Assembly: GCF_036231945.1 (NCBI RefSeq)
Contig: NZ_CP109599.1
Span: 5,111,501 to 5,175,500, forward strand
Direction: 5' to 3'
From: Streptomyces sp. NBC_01429
Lineage (GTDB): Bacteria; Actinomycetota; Actinomycetes; Streptomycetales; Streptomycetaceae
DNA: 64,000 nt
Shown here: in pieces, positions 49,243-57,856 of the stretch
Position numbering within the stretch: position 1 is the first letter of the stretch
Layout: each line of letters begins with the position of its first letter
The notes under the pieces: model-generated
What the model was told of the DNA's origin: nothing
The model's database searches: none
What the model saw: only the letters and a program-made list of their open reading frames with translations
Program-made: the position numbers and the translations under genes

Positions 49243-50816
49243 ACGCCGTCGTCGCCACCTCCGTCTTCGGCCTCTTCATGGTCGCCACCGTCGCACTCGG
49301 GCTGCTCGCCGTCCGCGGCCGCGCGGGCACCGGAGGCGGGCTCGCCGAGTGGTCCGTCGGCGGCCGCAGCCTCGGCGCCGTCTTCATCTGGGTCCTGATG
49401 GCGGGCGAGAGCTACACCAGTTTCAGCTACCTCGGCGCCGCCGGCTGGGGCTACAACTACGGCGCGCCCGTGCTCTACGTGGTCGCCTACATGTCCTGCG
49501 GCTACGCGGTCGGCTACGTCGTCGGCCCCATGCTCTGGCGCTACGCCCGCCGCCACGACCTGGTCGGCATCACCGACATCATCGCCCACCGCTACGGACG
49601 GCCCTGGCTCGGCGCCCTCGTCGCCGTCCTCGCGAGCGTCTTCCTGCTCCCGTACATCCAGCTCCAGATCACCGGCATGGGCGTGGTCGTCTCGGTCATC
49701 TCGTACGGCACGATCAGCCTCGAACTGGGCTACTTCATCGCCTTCGCCGTGACCACCGGCTTCGTCGTGGTCAGCGGGCTGCGCGGCAGCGCCTGGGTCT
49801 CCGTGCTCAAGGACGTGCTGGTGATCGGGACGCTCGGCTTCCTCGCCGTGTACGTACCGATGCACTACTTCGACGGGTACGGGCCCCTCCTCGACCGGCT
49901 CGTGGACGAGAAGGGCGCCTGGCTGACCCTGCCGGGAGCCGGCGGAGCGAAGAGCGGGCTGGGTACGGGGTGGTTCGTCACGACCTCGCTGCTCAACGCC
50001 CTGACCGTCGTCATCTTCCCCACCACCGTCGCCGGATATCTGGGCGCCCGCAGCGCCGACGCGCTGCGCCGCAACGCGATCTGGCTGCCCGCGTACAACG
50101 TGCTGCTGTTCGTCCCCATGCTCCTCGGGATGGCCGCGCTCTTCGTCGTCCCCGGGCTGACCGGCGCCGAGTCGAACCTCGCGCTCTTCCGGCTCGTCGT
50201 CGACTCGCTGCCCGCCTGGGCGGTCGGGATCATCGGGGTCGCGGCGGCGCTCTCGTCGGTCGTGCCGATGGCCGTCTTCATGCTGGTGATCGGCACGATG
50301 TGGGGGCGCAGCGTCCTCTCCCTCGTCCCGCGGCTGCGGACGCGGGAGAAGGGCGCGGCGCAGGTGGTGGTGGTCGCGGCGGGCGTGATCGCGCTGGTGA
50401 TGACGTACGCGGTGCCCAACACGCTCGTACGGCTCTCGCTCATCTCGTACGAGGCCATGGCGCAGCTTCTGCCCCTGTTGCTGCTGGGGCTGGTGTGGCG
50501 GCGCCTTACGCTCGCGGGCGGGCTGAGCGGGCTGGCCGTGGGCGTCACGGCGGTGTGCGCGCTCGTCTTCAGCGGCCACGATCCGGTGTGGGGGATCAAC
50601 GCCGGGATCGTCGCGCTCGCCGCGAACCTGGTGGTGGCGGTGGGGGTGACGTACGCGGGGAGCGCCGACCGCCTCGGCGGGAAGCGGGACGGGAAGCCGG
50701 ACGGCAGGCCGGACGACAGGCCGGACTCGGAGGTGCTCGCGCACGATTCCGTGGACGACGTGGACGACACTGCCCTGGACGACACTTCCCTGAACGCTTC
50801 CCCGAACGCTTCCTGA
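49239..50816 (+). CDS. sodium:solute symporter (MctP-like)
   Basis: This 525-aa SSS-family transporter has about 13 helices. Markers are GGRSLGAVFIWVLMAGESYTSFSYLGAAGWGYNYGAPVLYV, DIIAHRYGRPWLGALVAV, FPTTVAGYLGARSADALRRNA and GVAAALSSVVPMAVFMLVIG. Symporters paired with DUF3311 include the MctP monocarboxylate carriers, so lactate, pyruvate or acetate is a reasonable guess. The C-terminal ~50 residues are an Asp/Gly/Lys-rich repeat tail (GKRDGKPDGRPDDRPDS, DDVDDTALDDTSLN). It starts inside the DUF3311 stop region. Confidence 0.9.
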   Translation: MNAVVATSVFGLFMVATVALGLLAVRGRAGTGGGLAEWSVGGRSLGAVFIWVLMAGESYTSFSYLGAAGWGYNYGAPVLYVVAYMSCGYAVGYVVGPMLWRYARRHDLVGITDIIAHRYGRPWLGALVAVLASVFLLPYIQLQITGMGVVVSVISYGTISLELGYFIAFAVTTGFVVVSGLRGSAWVSVLKDVLVIGTLGFLAVYVPMHYFDGYGPLLDRLVDEKGAWLTLPGAGGAKSGLGTGWFVTTSLLNALTVVIFPTTVAGYLGARSADALRRNAIWLPAYNVLLFVPMLLGMAALFVVPGLTGAESNLALFRLVVDSLPAWAVGIIGVAAALSSVVPMAVFMLVIGTMWGRSVLSLVPRLRTREKGAAQVVVVAAGVIALVMTYAVPNTLVRLSLISYEAMAQLLPLLLLGLVWRRLTLAGGLSGLAVGVTAVCALVFSGHDPVWGINAGIVALAANLVVAVGVTYAGSADRLGGKRDGKPDGRPDDRPDSEVLAHDSVDDVDDTALDDTSLNASPNAS

Positions 50817-51002
50817 CCCGTTCTCCGGGCGACGAGGCCGACGGCATCGGGTCCGGCGCCGCCTCCCCGCGCGGCTTCAGCCCCGGGTGACCCATCGTGT
50901 ATAACGGTTTGAAGCCCATATGCCTTATGGCTCATGTCGTGTGCCGTGACGCCACGACGCCCATGACGCCGTGACGAGCGAGAGAAGAGAGAGGGGTCGG
51001 TC

Positions 51003-51314
51003 ATGGTCCGCAGCGCGTTCCGGCTGCTGCGCCCCGCCGGGCTGCTGATCTTCCTCCTCACCGAGGTCCTGCTCGTCGACGCCGGCAGCCTCTCCGCCGC
51101 CGTCGCCCTCGCCGCCACCGCCGCCGTGGGCTCCACCCTCGCCGCCTGCGCCGTCATCAGCGCGCGCTCCGTGCCCGCCGTACCGCACCAGCGGGTACGG
51201 ACGGCCATCCGCGACCGCGAGCAGCGCACCGCGTTCCTGCCGCAGCGCGATCCCGACGGCTCGGGCCGTATCAGGCCCCGAGCCCCCGGCCGTCTTCTGC
51301 CGACGGCCGCGTAG
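51003..51314 (+). CDS. DUF6412-type small membrane protein
   Basis: This 103-aa protein has two hydrophobic segments (LLRPAGLLIFLLTEVLLVDAG; AAVALAATAAVGSTLAACAVI) and a basic cytosolic tail with RVRTAIRDREQRTAFLPQRDPDGSGRIRPRAPG. This type is regularly found just before a short YidC-like gene in Streptomyces, suggesting a joint role in membrane-protein insertion; that is inferred from position only. GAGAGGGG precedes the ATG. Confidence 0.8.
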   Translation: MVRSAFRLLRPAGLLIFLLTEVLLVDAGSLSAAVALAATAAVGSTLAACAVISARSVPAVPHQRVRTAIRDREQRTAFLPQRDPDGSGRIRPRAPGRLLPTAA

Positions 51315-51514
51315 GGCTCCGCCGCCCACCACGCCACACCCGCCCCGCCTGCCACCCGACCTGTCCGGTGTCTCGCTGAGCAGTCGCGGAGTACCCCCGC
51401 GCGCCGTCATGCCGTACCCGACCCGCCATTCGCCGCCGTATCGCGGTGCTCCTCACCGCCGTAGCGCGATGGCTGTCTTCCCCCGGCACGACGAGACGCC
51501 CCGGAGGGCTCACC

Positions 51515-52285
51515 ATGTCCGCTTTCATGTCCGCGTTCGCCCACCTGGTCGGGCTGCTGGCCGATGTTCTCCAGCCGCTCTTCCACGACGGTGCCGCCGC
51601 AGCGGCGATCATCCTCTTCACCGCCTGCGTACGGCTCGCGGTGCATCCCCTCTCGCGGGCCTCGGCCCGCGGCCAGAAGGCCCGTACCAAGCTCGCCCCG
51701 CAGATCGCGGAGTTGCGGAAGAAGCACGCCAAGAACCCCGAGCGCATGCAGAAGGCGCTCATGGAACTGCACACGAAGGAGAAGGTCTCCCCGCTCTCCG
51801 GCTGCCTGCCGAGCCTGGCGCAGATGCCCGCCTTCTTCCTGATGTACCACCTCTTCTCCAGCCGCGAGATCGGCGGCCGGGCCAACGAACTGCTCGGCCA
51901 CTCCCTCTTCGCCGCGCCGCTCGGCGAGCGCTGGGCGGACGCGCTCGCGGGCGGCGGGGTGTTCGGGGGCGCGGGGCTCGTGTACGTGGCGCTCTTCGCG
52001 ATCGTCGCGGGCGTGGCCACGTTCAACTTCCGGCGGACGAAGATCCAGATGGCGAAGGCGCCCGCGCTGCCGGCCGGGCCCGACGGGCAGCAGGTGCCCG
52101 GCATGGGGGCGATGACGAAGGTGATGCCGCTGATGTCCTTCGCGACGCTCTTCACCGTCGCCGTCGTGCCGCTGGCCGCCGCGCTGTACGTGGTGACGAG
52201 TACGACCTGGGCGGCGGCCGAGCGCTACTTCCTCTACCGCGACCTGCCGGCCGCGGGCGCGCTGGCTCCCTCGACCGCGATGTGA
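51515..52285 (+). CDS. YidC/Oxa1-family membrane protein insertase paralogue
   Basis: This 256-aa YidC-like protein lacks the large periplasmic domain. It has the core helices, with IILFTACVRLAVHPLSRASARGQKA containing the conserved Arg of the hydrophilic groove, the cytosolic coiled-coil hairpin (KLAPQIAELRKKHAKNPERMQKALMELHTKEKVSP), LPSLAQMPAFFLMYHLF and later helices. Streptomyces usually has a separate housekeeping YidC near the origin, so this is a second copy, probably co-expressed with the small membrane protein before it. GGAGGG precedes the ATG. Confidence 0.9.
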   Translation: MSAFMSAFAHLVGLLADVLQPLFHDGAAAAAIILFTACVRLAVHPLSRASARGQKARTKLAPQIAELRKKHAKNPERMQKALMELHTKEKVSPLSGCLPSLAQMPAFFLMYHLFSSREIGGRANELLGHSLFAAPLGERWADALAGGGVFGGAGLVYVALFAIVAGVATFNFRRTKIQMAKAPALPAGPDGQQVPGMGAMTKVMPLMSFATLFTVAVVPLAAALYVVTSTTWAAAERYFLYRDLPAAGALAPSTAM

Positions 52286-52415
52286 TCGGACCGCTTCCGT
52301 TTCTTCCGTTCTCCCGTTCTCCCGTTCCGATCTGTCTCCGTTGCGTCCCGTGATCCGTCCACGGAATGAACGGGGTCTTGCGTAGTCATCCGATGTCTTG
52401 GAGGATCGGCCAATC

Positions 52416-52461
52416 CCCGTCTGATGGTCGCGGCTCCTGACGGCCGCGGCCGTCAGACGGG
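52416..52461 (+). terminator. alternative hairpins after yidC-like gene / before FAH gene
   Basis: A perfect 20-bp palindrome (52437-52456, CTGACGGCCG and its complement) overlaps a second pairing, CCCGTCTGA (52416-52424) with TCAGACGGG (52453-52461). The two structures share bases and exclude each other. The site could terminate the yidC-like transcript or regulate the FAH gene 105 nt downstream. The rest of the 280-nt gap holds C/T-rich repeats and an AGAGGGATC tandem at about 52500-52556. Confidence 0.5.
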
Positions 52462-52565
52462 TCCGGCCGTACGGGTCGGATTGTTCGGGGCGAGCCGCCA
52501 GCGGGATCAGCGGGATTAGCAGGACCAGAGGGATCAGAGGGATCAGAGGGAGAGGGAGACAGCGC

Positions 52566-53435
52566 ATGAAGCTGCTGCGAGTCGGTACGGCGGGGGCGGA
52601 ACGCCCGGCGTTGCTGGACGAGGACGGGACGACCCTCAGAGACCTCTCGTCGCTGGTCAGCGACATCGATGGCGCGCTTCTCGCCGACGCGGCCGCCCTC
52701 GGCCGGATCAGGGACGCCGCCGCCTCCGGTGAGCTGCCGGTCCTCGACGGCGGCGACGCGGCCGGACTCCGGGTCGGGCCGCCGCTCGCGCGGATCGGGA
52801 AGATCGTCTGCATCGGGCTGAATTACCACGACCACGCGGCGGAGACCGGGGCGCGGATTCCGGCCGAACCGATCATCTTCTTCAAGGCGCCGGACACAGT
52901 GGTCGGACCTGAGGACACGGTCCTCGTCCCGAGGGGCAGCCGCAAGACCGACTGGGAGGTCGAACTCGCGGTCGTCATCGGCCGTACCGCGCGCTATCTG
53001 GACTCCGTCGAGGAGGGCCTCGCCCATGTCGCCGGGTACGCCGTCTCGCACGACGTCTCCGAGCGCGAGTTCCAGATCGAGCGCGGCGGTACGTGGGACA
53101 AGGGCAAGAACTGCGAGACGTTCAACCCGCTCGGCCCCTGGCTGGTCACCGCCGACGAGGTGCCGGACCCGCAGACCCTGCGGCTCGGCCTCCGCGTCAA
53201 CGGCGAGACGAAGCAGGACGGGACGACCGCCCAGCAGATCTTCGGGGTGGGTGAGGTCGTGCGCTACGTCAGCCAGTTCATGACGCTCTACCCGGGCGAC
53301 GTGATCAACACGGGGACGCCGGCGGGCGTGGCGATGGGCCACCCGGAGCCCAAGCCGTATCTGCGGGCGGGTGACGTGGTGGAGCTGGAGATCGAGGGGC
53401 TGGGGCGGCAGCGCCAGGTCTTCAAGGACGCGTAG
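52566..53435 (+). CDS. fumarylacetoacetate hydrolase-family protein
   Basis: This 289-aa FAH-superfamily enzyme cleaves or decarboxylates beta-keto or acylpyruvate acids. It has IGKIVCIGLNYHDHAAE, IIFFKAPDTVVGPED, DWEVELAVVIGR (metal Glu residues), GYAVSHDVSEREFQIERGG, KNCETFNPLGPWLVT and INTGTPAGVAMGHPEPKPYL. It belongs to the ureidoglycolate lyase / 2-keto-3-deoxy-acid hydrolase-like branch; the substrate is not determined. It stands alone on this strand and converges on the heme-degrading-like gene, with a shared terminator. Confidence 0.88.
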   Translation: MKLLRVGTAGAERPALLDEDGTTLRDLSSLVSDIDGALLADAAALGRIRDAAASGELPVLDGGDAAGLRVGPPLARIGKIVCIGLNYHDHAAETGARIPAEPIIFFKAPDTVVGPEDTVLVPRGSRKTDWEVELAVVIGRTARYLDSVEEGLAHVAGYAVSHDVSEREFQIERGGTWDKGKNCETFNPLGPWLVTADEVPDPQTLRLGLRVNGETKQDGTTAQQIFGVGEVVRYVSQFMTLYPGDVINTGTPAGVAMGHPEPKPYLRAGDVVELEIEGLGRQRQVFKDA

Positions 53436-53530
53436 CGACGGGGGAGGGGCGGGCCGGGGGCGGGTTCCGCTCCGGCTCTGCGCCCGCTCCGCCCCGGCCC
53501 GCCGCCGGTACGGGTGGTGTACGAGGGGTA

Positions 53531-53565
53531 CGAGGGGTACGGGCGCGGTGCCCGCGCCCCTCACC
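53531..53565. terminator. bidirectional terminator after the FAH gene
   Basis: GGGCGCGG (53541-53548) pairs perfectly with CCGCGCCC (53552-53559) around a 3-nt loop, with outer G/C pairing extending the stem. It lies between convergent genes; two ACGAGGGGT repeats precede it. Confidence 0.7.
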
Positions 53566-53575
53566 CCGTTGCGGC

Positions 53576-54043
53576 TCACCCCCGCAGCCGCTCCATCGCC
53601 TCCACCACCAGCGCGTGGTCCTCCGCTTGCGGCAGCCCCGAGACCGTGGCCGCGCCGATGATCCCCACGCCCTCGACGGCGATGGGGAACGAGCCCCCGT
53701 GCGCCGCGTACAGATTCGGGTCGAGCCGGGAGGACTCCTCGAAGGTGGTGCCCTTGGCCCGGAAGCGCGCGCCCACGAGCAGCGAGGCGGCACCGTACCG
53801 TTCCACGACCCGGCGCTTACGGTCGATCCAGGCGTCGTTGTCCGCCGTCGAGCCCGGCAGGGCGCAGTGGAACAGCTGCCGCGTGCCCTTGCGGATGTCG
53901 ATCGCCACCGGCGCGTGCCGTCCGCGCGCGAGCCCGACCAGCAGGCTGCCCAGCGCCCACGCGTCGTCGTGGGTGAAGTGGCTGAGGACCAACCGGGCTT
54001 CCTGTGCTTCGAGTTCGGCGACGCCGGGCAGTTCGGTGCTCAT
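53576..54043 (-). CDS. heme-degrading (HbpS/GlcG-like) domain protein
   Basis: This 155-aa protein belongs to the UPF0303/heme-degrading domain family related to HbpS and GlcG. Markers are LVLSHFTHDDAWALGSLLVGLARGR, VAIDIRKGTRQLFHCALPGST, DNDAWIDRKRRVVERYG, YAAHGGSFPIAVEGVGIIGAATVSGLPQAEDHALV. It starts inside the stop of the upstream oxidoreductase gene (ATGA overlap), so the two are expressed together. A role in binding a small organic ligand linked to the oxidoreductase reaction is an inference. Confidence 0.85.
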   Translation of the reverse strand: MSTELPGVAELEAQEARLVLSHFTHDDAWALGSLLVGLARGRHAPVAIDIRKGTRQLFHCALPGSTADNDAWIDRKRRVVERYGAASLLVGARFRAKGTTFEESSRLDPNLYAAHGGSFPIAVEGVGIIGAATVSGLPQAEDHALVVEAMERLRG

Positions 54044-55188
54044 GACCGGGCCTCCAGAGTGACCGCGACGCCCTCGCGCGCGGAGCGCCGGGCCGCCTCC
54101 AGGACGTCGAGCGCCGCCGCCGCCTGACGCGCCGTCACCGGCGGTTCGGTGGCGCCGCGCAGGGCGGCGGCGATGCCCGCGTAGTACGCCGGGTAGTCGC
54201 CCGGCTCGGTCTCCACGGGGTGGCCGCCGCCCGTCAGCGGCGACTGGCCCGCGCCGATCCGGCCCCAGAGGGCCTCGGGCTCCACGCCCCAATCCTGCAC
54301 CTGCCCGGGGCGCTTGCCCTCGCGCAGGTCCGCCTCCTGCGGGTCGAGGCCGTACTTCACGTACCCGGCCTTCGAACCCAGCACCCGGAAGCGCGGCCCC
54401 AGTTGGGCGGTGGTGGCGCTGGCGTAGAGATGGGAGCGGACACCGTTCGCGTGCGTGATCGCGATGAACGTGTCGTCGTCGGCCTCGGCGCCCGGGCGGC
54501 GTACGTCGCTCTCCGCGTACACCCGTACCGCCGGGCCGAACAGCACCAGGGCCTGGTCGACCACATGGCTGCCGAGGTCGTACAGCAGCCCGCCGATCTC
54601 CTCCGCCGCGCCCGACTCGCGCCAGCCGCCCTTCAGTTGGGGCCGCCACCGTTCGAAGCGGGACTCGAAGCGCTGGACGTCGCCCAGCTCGCCGGCGCCG
54701 ATGAGGCGGGCGAGGGTGAGGAAGTCGTTGTCCCAGCGGCGGTTCTGGAAGACGGAGAGCAGCAGTCCGCGCTCCTCCGCCAGCGCCGCCAGTCCGCGCG
54801 CCTCGGCCGCGCTGCCCGCGAGCGGCTTGTCCACGACGACCGGCAGCCCGGCCTTGAGGGCGGCCGTCGCGATCGGGACGTGCGTCTTGTTGGGCGAGGC
54901 GATGACGATCAGGTCGAGGGGGGCCGACGGGTCGGACCCGGCGCCTGTGCCGTCGCCGTGTCGCGCCCGCTCCCACAGGGCGTCGGGCGACGCCTCGAAC
55001 CGTACGTCGGGGAACTCGGCGCGCGCCTGCGCGCGGCGCTCCGGGCTGGAGGTGACGACCGTGTCGAGGACGAGCCCCTCGGTGGCGGCGATCAGCGGGG
55101 CGTGGAAGACGGAGCCCGCCAGGCCGTAGCCCACGAGCCCGACGCGCAGGGGGGCGTCAGCGCCCGTGCCAGTTCCGGTACCAGTCAT
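54040..55188 (-). CDS. Gfo/Idh/MocA-family oxidoreductase
   Basis: This 382-aa NAD(P)-dependent sugar-type dehydrogenase has the Rossmann GLVGYGLAGSVFHAPLIA, the substrate-binding signature VVVDKPLAGSAAEARGLAALA (EKP-like), and a C-terminal alpha/beta domain with GGLLYDLGSHVVDQALVLFG. The N-terminus begins with a Thr-Gly run (TGTGTGTG). The ATG at 55188 is used; a GTG at 55197 lies inside the operator and is rejected. It is divergent from the ROK regulator, which probably controls it. Substrates of this family include inositols, sugars and sugar acids. Confidence 0.9.
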   Translation of the reverse strand: MTGTGTGTGADAPLRVGLVGYGLAGSVFHAPLIAATEGLVLDTVVTSSPERRAQARAEFPDVRFEASPDALWERARHGDGTGAGSDPSAPLDLIVIASPNKTHVPIATAALKAGLPVVVDKPLAGSAAEARGLAALAEERGLLLSVFQNRRWDNDFLTLARLIGAGELGDVQRFESRFERWRPQLKGGWRESGAAEEIGGLLYDLGSHVVDQALVLFGPAVRVYAESDVRRPGAEADDDTFIAITHANGVRSHLYASATTAQLGPRFRVLGSKAGYVKYGLDPQEADLREGKRPGQVQDWGVEPEALWGRIGAGQSPLTGGGHPVETEPGDYPAYYAGIAAALRGATEPPVTARQAAAALDVLEAARRSAREGVAVTLEARS

Positions 55189-55194
55189 GCGAAC

Positions 55195-55221
55195 CACTTA
55201 AGCAACGGTGTTGCCAAAGTG
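55195..55221. promoter_or_regulatory. 27-bp perfect dyad, probable ROK regulator operator
   Basis: CACTT, two bases, GCAAC, three bases, GTTGC, two bases, AAGTG: both half-sites are exact mirror copies. It sits in the 56-nt gap between the divergent oxidoreductase and ROK genes, overlapping where their promoters must lie. Confidence 0.85.
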
Positions 55222-55244
55222 CAAGCAGCAGGGACAATGCGAAG

Positions 55245-56654
55245 GTGAACGAGGTGAACGAGGTGACGGACAGGCGCGGACGTGACGGGGCCGACGCGGC
55301 AGGTGGGGCAGGTGGGGCAGGTGGGGCCGGGCGGGGAGGCGGAGCCGGGGGATCCACCGGAGTCGGCGGCTCCGGCGCGGGCGCCAACCTCCCGGTCCTG
55401 CGCGGCCACAACGCCGCGCTCGTGCTCGACCTGCTGCGTACGGCGGGGGAGGGCGGCATCAGCCGGCTGGAACTCGCCGACCGCACCGGCCTCACCCCGC
55501 AGGCGGTCAGCAAGATCACCGCGAGGCTGCGCGCTGAGGGCCTGGCGGCCGAGGCCGGGCGCCGCGCGTCCACGGGCGGGAAGCCCAGGACCGTACTGCG
55601 GCTGGTGCCGTCCGCCGCGTACGCCGTGGGGGTGCACCTGGAACGGGACGAACTGACGGCGGTCCTGGTGGATCTGGCCGGTGCGCCGGTGGCGGTACGG
55701 AGCGCCCCGCTCGACCTCGGCGCGGGCACGGAGCGCGTCGTGGCCGCGGTGGCGCGGGCGGTGGACGCGGTACGCGCCGAGCACGCGCGGACGGGCGGCG
55801 GAGCCGCGCCGGGCCGGGGCGCGGGCGAAGGCACGGATACGGGGACGCGTGAGGGCGGAGCCACAGGCGGAGGCGCAGGTACGGGCGAAGGCGAAGGCAC
55901 AGGTGCAGGCGCAGGTACGCGCGAAGGCGCAGGCACAGGTGCAGGTACGCGCACAGGCACAGGTACGGGCTCGGCGGCCGGGGAGCTGCTCGGCGTCGGC
56001 GTCGCCATGCCCGGTCCGCTCGACCACACCTCCGGCGTCCTCGGGCGCGTCACCGGCTTTCCGCAGTGGGCCGGTTGCCCGCTGCGCGACCTCCTCGCCG
56101 ACCGTCTCCGGCTCCCCGTCGTCCTCGACAAGGACACCAACGCCGCCGCCCTCGGACTCGCGCTGCGCGGGCCGGGCGACTCCTTCGCGTATCTGCACCT
56201 CGGTACGGGCCTGGGCGCCGGACTCGTCCTCGGCGGCGCGCTGCACCGGGGCGAACGCACCGGCGCGGGCGAGTTCGGCCACCAGGTCATCCAGCTCGAC
56301 GGGCCGGAGTGCGACTGCGGGAACCGCGGCTGTATCGAGGCGCTCTGCCTGGCGGCCGTCGGCCGGGGCGATCCGGACGAGGCCGCGCGCGTGCTCGGGG
56401 CGGGGGCGGCGAACCTCGTCGGGCTGCTCGACATCGACCGCGTGCTCCTCGGCGGCCGCACGATCGCCGCGCACGAGGAGCGTTTCGTACGGGGCGTGGG
56501 CGCGGCCGTCGCCGCACGCGCCCTGGGCGGTACGGCCGTACCGGTGAGCGCGGCCGGAGGCGGACCGCACCCGGTGGCGGAGGGCGCGGCCCAGCTCGTA
56601 CTGGCGCCGCTCTTCGGGCGCGGGCGGGGCGCGGGCGGCGTGGGTCTCGGCTGA
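55245..56654 (+). CDS. ROK-family transcriptional regulator
   Basis: This 469-aa protein has an Ala/Gly-rich N-terminus, a winged helix-turn-helix (LRTAGEGGISRLELADRTGLTPQAVSKITARLRAEGL, about residues 63-100) and a ROK sugar-kinase-like domain with GVGVAMPGPLD, DKDTNAAALGLAL, HLGTGLGAGLVLGG, GEFGHQVI and the zinc site CDCGNRGCIE. Residues ~183-246 are a Gly/Thr/Ala/Glu low-complexity insertion encoded by short nucleotide repeats (55800-55985). ROK regulators respond to sugars or sugar phosphates and usually repress adjacent catabolic genes, here the divergent oxidoreductase. Several GTG starts (55245, 55254, 55263) lie in a 9-nt repeat. Confidence 0.9.
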   Translation: MNEVNEVTDRRGRDGADAAGGAGGAGGAGRGGGAGGSTGVGGSGAGANLPVLRGHNAALVLDLLRTAGEGGISRLELADRTGLTPQAVSKITARLRAEGLAAEAGRRASTGGKPRTVLRLVPSAAYAVGVHLERDELTAVLVDLAGAPVAVRSAPLDLGAGTERVVAAVARAVDAVRAEHARTGGGAAPGRGAGEGTDTGTREGGATGGGAGTGEGEGTGAGAGTREGAGTGAGTRTGTGTGSAAGELLGVGVAMPGPLDHTSGVLGRVTGFPQWAGCPLRDLLADRLRLPVVLDKDTNAAALGLALRGPGDSFAYLHLGTGLGAGLVLGGALHRGERTGAGEFGHQVIQLDGPECDCGNRGCIEALCLAAVGRGDPDEAARVLGAGAANLVGLLDIDRVLLGGRTIAAHEERFVRGVGAAVAARALGGTAVPVSAAGGGPHPVAEGAAQLVLAPLFGRGRGAGGVGLG

Positions 56655-56800
56655 TGGGGTGCATTTATGTGATTTGTCGGCGCGGTGAGGTCGGGGCGGC
56701 GACGGTGGGCCGAAGGCATATGTCAGCGTCGAGGGCCGGGCAGCCGTAGTCAGGCATCCGCGTCCCGACCGCCTCGCGATCCGCAAAGGCCACGCCACCC

Positions 56801-57730
56801 ATGCAACTGCGCCTGCGTCACGCCCTGGTCATCGGAGTCACCGCCGCCACCGCGCTCGCACCGTTCGTGCTCGTGGTCCATGAACCGGCGGCGGTCGCGG
56901 CCGAGACCGACGCCGATGCGGGGGAAGCGGCCGGCGACGAGGCGCCACGGCCTCTCTGCGGCCGGCAGACCGACCGCGACTTCCCGATCCGGGCCCGTAT
57001 CCACGACGGCCCCGACTCCTACCCGCCGGGCGGCCCGGCCGGGACCTTCTCCCTCGACCTGACGAACGTCACCGGCGCCGCCTGCCGCGACATCCACCCC
57101 GTCCTGGTCCTGGTCGACCGGGACCGCAGCCTCTCCGCCCCCGACATCAAGCTGGAGACCGCCGACGCTCGGGGGCGCTGGCGCACGCTGTCGCTGGAGC
57201 GGTCCGACGAGGACGAGATCATCGGCGTCCTCGACGACGGTTCCCCGGGGTACGACGTACCGGCGGGCCGGACCGTCACGGTGCGCGCGCGCCTCAGCTT
57301 CGGCGAGGACGCCCGCCCGAACGAGATCGCGGTCAGCGCGGCGACCGTGCAGCGGCGCGGCGCCGCCGGGGACTGGGTCGGCGCGTCGGACGCGTACCTC
57401 TTCACGGTGGGGGAGGGCGGGGGCGACCGCCCCGAGACGAGCGCGGACACCGAACAGGGAGCCGCACCGAGTACGAGTAAGGGCACAGGCACGGGCACCG
57501 GCGCATCGGCGGGTGCAGACACAGGTACGAAATCCAGTCCCGCTCCTACCTCTGCCCCGACCCTCACCCCCACCCCGGCCTCGACCACCACCCCCGGCCC
57601 CGAACTCGCCACCTCCGGCCTCTCCCGGGGCGCCCTCCTCGGGCGGGTCGTCGCGGCCGTCGCGCTCCTCGCCGCCGGGGCCGCCCTGTTCATCGGCGTA
57701 CGCCAGCTCCGCGACGGTCCCCGTACCTGA
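56801..57730 (+). CDS. exported wall-linked protein with LAxTG-like tail
   Basis: This 309-aa protein has an N-terminal signal peptide (RLRHALVIGVTAATALAPFVLVVHEPAAVAA), an extracellular domain (about 50-215, with two Cys residues) and a Ser/Thr/Pro-rich linker. A C-terminal sorting-like tail follows: ELATSG, hydrophobic helix (VVAAVALLAAGAALFIGV) and basic end (RQLRDGPRT). LATSG is a near match to the LAxTG sorting signal of Streptomyces class E sortases, with Ser for Thr. A class F sortase lies 1.8 kb downstream. The function of the domain is unknown. Confidence 0.75.
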   Translation: MQLRLRHALVIGVTAATALAPFVLVVHEPAAVAAETDADAGEAAGDEAPRPLCGRQTDRDFPIRARIHDGPDSYPPGGPAGTFSLDLTNVTGAACRDIHPVLVLVDRDRSLSAPDIKLETADARGRWRTLSLERSDEDEIIGVLDDGSPGYDVPAGRTVTVRARLSFGEDARPNEIAVSAATVQRRGAAGDWVGASDAYLFTVGEGGGDRPETSADTEQGAAPSTSKGTGTGTGASAGADTGTKSSPAPTSAPTLTPTPASTTTPGPELATSGLSRGALLGRVVAAVALLAAGAALFIGVRQLRDGPRT

Positions 57731-57856
57731 CTCGCCCCCCAGTACCGCCCGCCTGCGGTCCGACCCCCGGCACACGTACCGTCCGCGCCCCACCCTGGAT
57801 AGGCTGGGCGTGTCGGACCGTGCATTATTGGCCACCGCAGAGCGGAGAACAGTCCA

